This document shows, in pieces, positions 6,259 through 6,932 of a DNA stretch of 6,932 bases; the stretch's first letter is position 1; each line of letters begins with the position of its first letter. The notes beneath the pieces were generated by a model. That model saw only the letters and a program-made list of their open reading frames with translations. It was not told where the DNA came from and did not search any database. The position numbers and the translations under genes were made by a program. The stretch is from contig DYDC01000147.1 in the NCBI GenBank assembly GCA_020718125.1, positions 1 to 6,932 of the forward strand. The letters run 5' to 3'. Origin of the DNA: Methylacidiphilum sp. Its GTDB lineage: Bacteria > Verrucomicrobiota > Verrucomicrobiia > CAIQCK01.

Positions 6259-6819
6259 TCAAAGCGCGCCGGCACGAGCCGCACGCGCGCAGACGGCGCC
6301 CTCCGCCGCGAGCCGCCGCAGCGTCGCGCCGGGGAACGACGCCTTGCCGCTCTGTTTCCGCAGCAGCAAGTTCATCGTCACACTCTTGACCGGCTTTGCC
6401 GGCAACACGACCACCTGCCGCCGCTCCCAATCGTGTGTGCCGACAGCAAAAGGCGCGGTCTGGCCCCAGAGCGGCGTGCCGTCGGCATGGACGAGGTCGA
6501 GATAGATCGAGTAATCACCGTCGCGCGAGCCACCGACGCCCCCGGCCTTGCTCCAAACCTCAGTAACGATGGGCGCCAGCGATGGCGAATCAAACGTGAC
6601 CGCCTGCGCCGCGCCACGATGCGTTTTCGCATCGCCATCGTTGTCGCAGACGAACGTGTCACCCTCGCGAGTGAACCCTGTCTCAAAACCGCGCCACGCG
6701 TCGGCGCGCGGCAGGTTGTCGCCGGTGGCGGCGGTGGCGAGCGTCCGCTTCATGACGGCGGCGTGGGTGGTGGGAGCAAGAGCAAGAGCGAGAGAGTGGG
6801 AGAGGATGCGAAGGTTCAT
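6259..6819 (-). CDS. Secreted jelly-roll (carbohydrate-binding-like) domain protein, probably C-terminally truncated
   Basis: Predicted 186 residues from ATG 6819. The open frame extends to 6924, but that extension is repeat-derived sequence, and the chosen ATG gives a signal-like N-terminus (Arg4, hydrophobic core about 5-15, possible cleavage at THA|AV near 20-21). The rest reads as one beta-sandwich: AWRGFETGF (41-49), GAAQAVTFDSP (69-79), DYSIYLDLVHADGTPLWGQ (102-120), GTHDWERRQVVVLPAKPVKS (127-146) and LLLRKQSGKASF (151-162). Phrases of this kind (DGTPLWGQ, GTHDWE, PAKPVKS) recall N-terminal jelly-roll domains of large verrucomicrobial glycoside-hydrolase-like proteins; this is from memory. 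Here nothing catalytic follows. After about residue 165 the sequence turns into an Ala/Arg-rich tail and stops 40 bp from the repeat array. It may be a gene remnant or a stand-alone binding protein. No clear ribosome site. Confidence 0.62.
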   Translation of the reverse strand: MNLRILSHSLALALAPTTHAAVMKRTLATAATGDNLPRADAWRGFETGFTREGDTFVCDNDGDAKTHRGAAQAVTFDSPSLAPIVTEVWSKAGGVGGSRDGDYSIYLDLVHADGTPLWGQTAPFAVGTHDWERRQVVVLPAKPVKSVTMNLLLRKQSGKASFPGATLRRLAAEGAVCARAARAGAL

Positions 6820-6880
6820 GTGAGGCTCGACGCGCAGTGTAGCAGAGAGCGCGACGCCGGGGGCGCAACTTGACACACGC

Positions 6881-6932
6881 GCCAAGTCCCGAAAGGGACG
6901 GTCGAGAATAGCCCGGCGTTTCAACGCTGGGT
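6881..6932. repeat. Edge of a second two-hairpin intergenic repeat
   Basis: Two inverted repeats sit side by side: GTCCC GAAA GGGAC (6886-6899, a five-pair stem with a GNRA-type loop on this strand) and CCCGGCGT TTCA ACGCTGGG (6912-6931, paired throughout with one G-U). They are joined by GGTCGAGAATAG. The segment runs to the window end, so its full length is unknown. Together with the preceding bases it forms the 113-bp non-coding stretch upstream of the jelly-roll gene, in which I find no convincing promoter. Similar hairpin pairs are, from memory, dispersed in Verrucomicrobiota genomes. Confidence 0.6.

Noticed and set aside
5743..6873. Plus-strand open frames crossing the repeats, sharing a WAARPARRFSTIGRAGGTAHP peptide
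   Set aside because: The shared peptide is just the 113-bp repeat read in successive frames; no signal, domain or ribosome site supports translation.
6870..6875. Perfect TTGACA on the plus strand as a -35 box
   Set aside because: No acceptable -10 lies 16-18 bp downstream, and no plus-strand gene follows before the window end.

Overview
This is a GC-rich, densely coded bacterial window. The best guess for its source is a Verrucomicrobiota genome of the soil or sediment type (Pedosphaera/Limisphaerales-like). The clues are the style of the jelly-roll protein at the right end, the weak or absent Shine-Dalgarno sequences, and two families of intergenic hairpin repeats that I recall as common in that group. 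The assignment is inference, roughly 60% sure.

Left two thirds (about 35-4980, minus strand): a compact operon read right to left. It encodes a secreted START/SRPBCC-like hypothetical protein (4980-4240), a complete family B DNA polymerase with proofreading exonuclease (4243-1976), an MscS-type mechanosensitive channel with a C-terminal cyclic-nucleotide-binding domain (1979-444), and a short membrane protein (about 463-35) that looks like the two ends of a GT39/GT-C glycosyltransferase joined after loss of the middle. The first two junctions are 4-nt GTGA and ATGA overlaps and the third is a roughly 20-nt overlap, so translation is probably coupled. The functions (envelope protein, polymerase, ligand-gated channel) do not form a known pathway. 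Their fusion into one transcript is odd but may only reflect gene packing.

Middle (4981-5123): a 143-bp divergent intergenic region that should hold promoters for both directions. No convincing promoter is visible. The plus-strand gene that follows (5124-5849) encodes a secreted protein with one PDZ domain, a glycine-rich linker and a proline-rich tail.

Right end (5849-6932): starting on the last base of the PDZ gene's stop codon is a perfect three-unit tandem array with a 113-bp period (5849-6187). It is closed by an inverted, diverged copy of its first module (6190-6219). Every unit carries three strong hairpins. Related stems differ by compensated base-pair changes while loops and leader sequences stay conserved, as in REP/BIME-type elements. 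This is the most interesting signal in the window. The array lies between convergent genes. The other gene (6819-6259, minus) is a secreted jelly-roll domain protein that looks like only the N-terminus of a much larger enzyme. A second two-hairpin repeat starts upstream of it and runs off the window edge (6881-6932).
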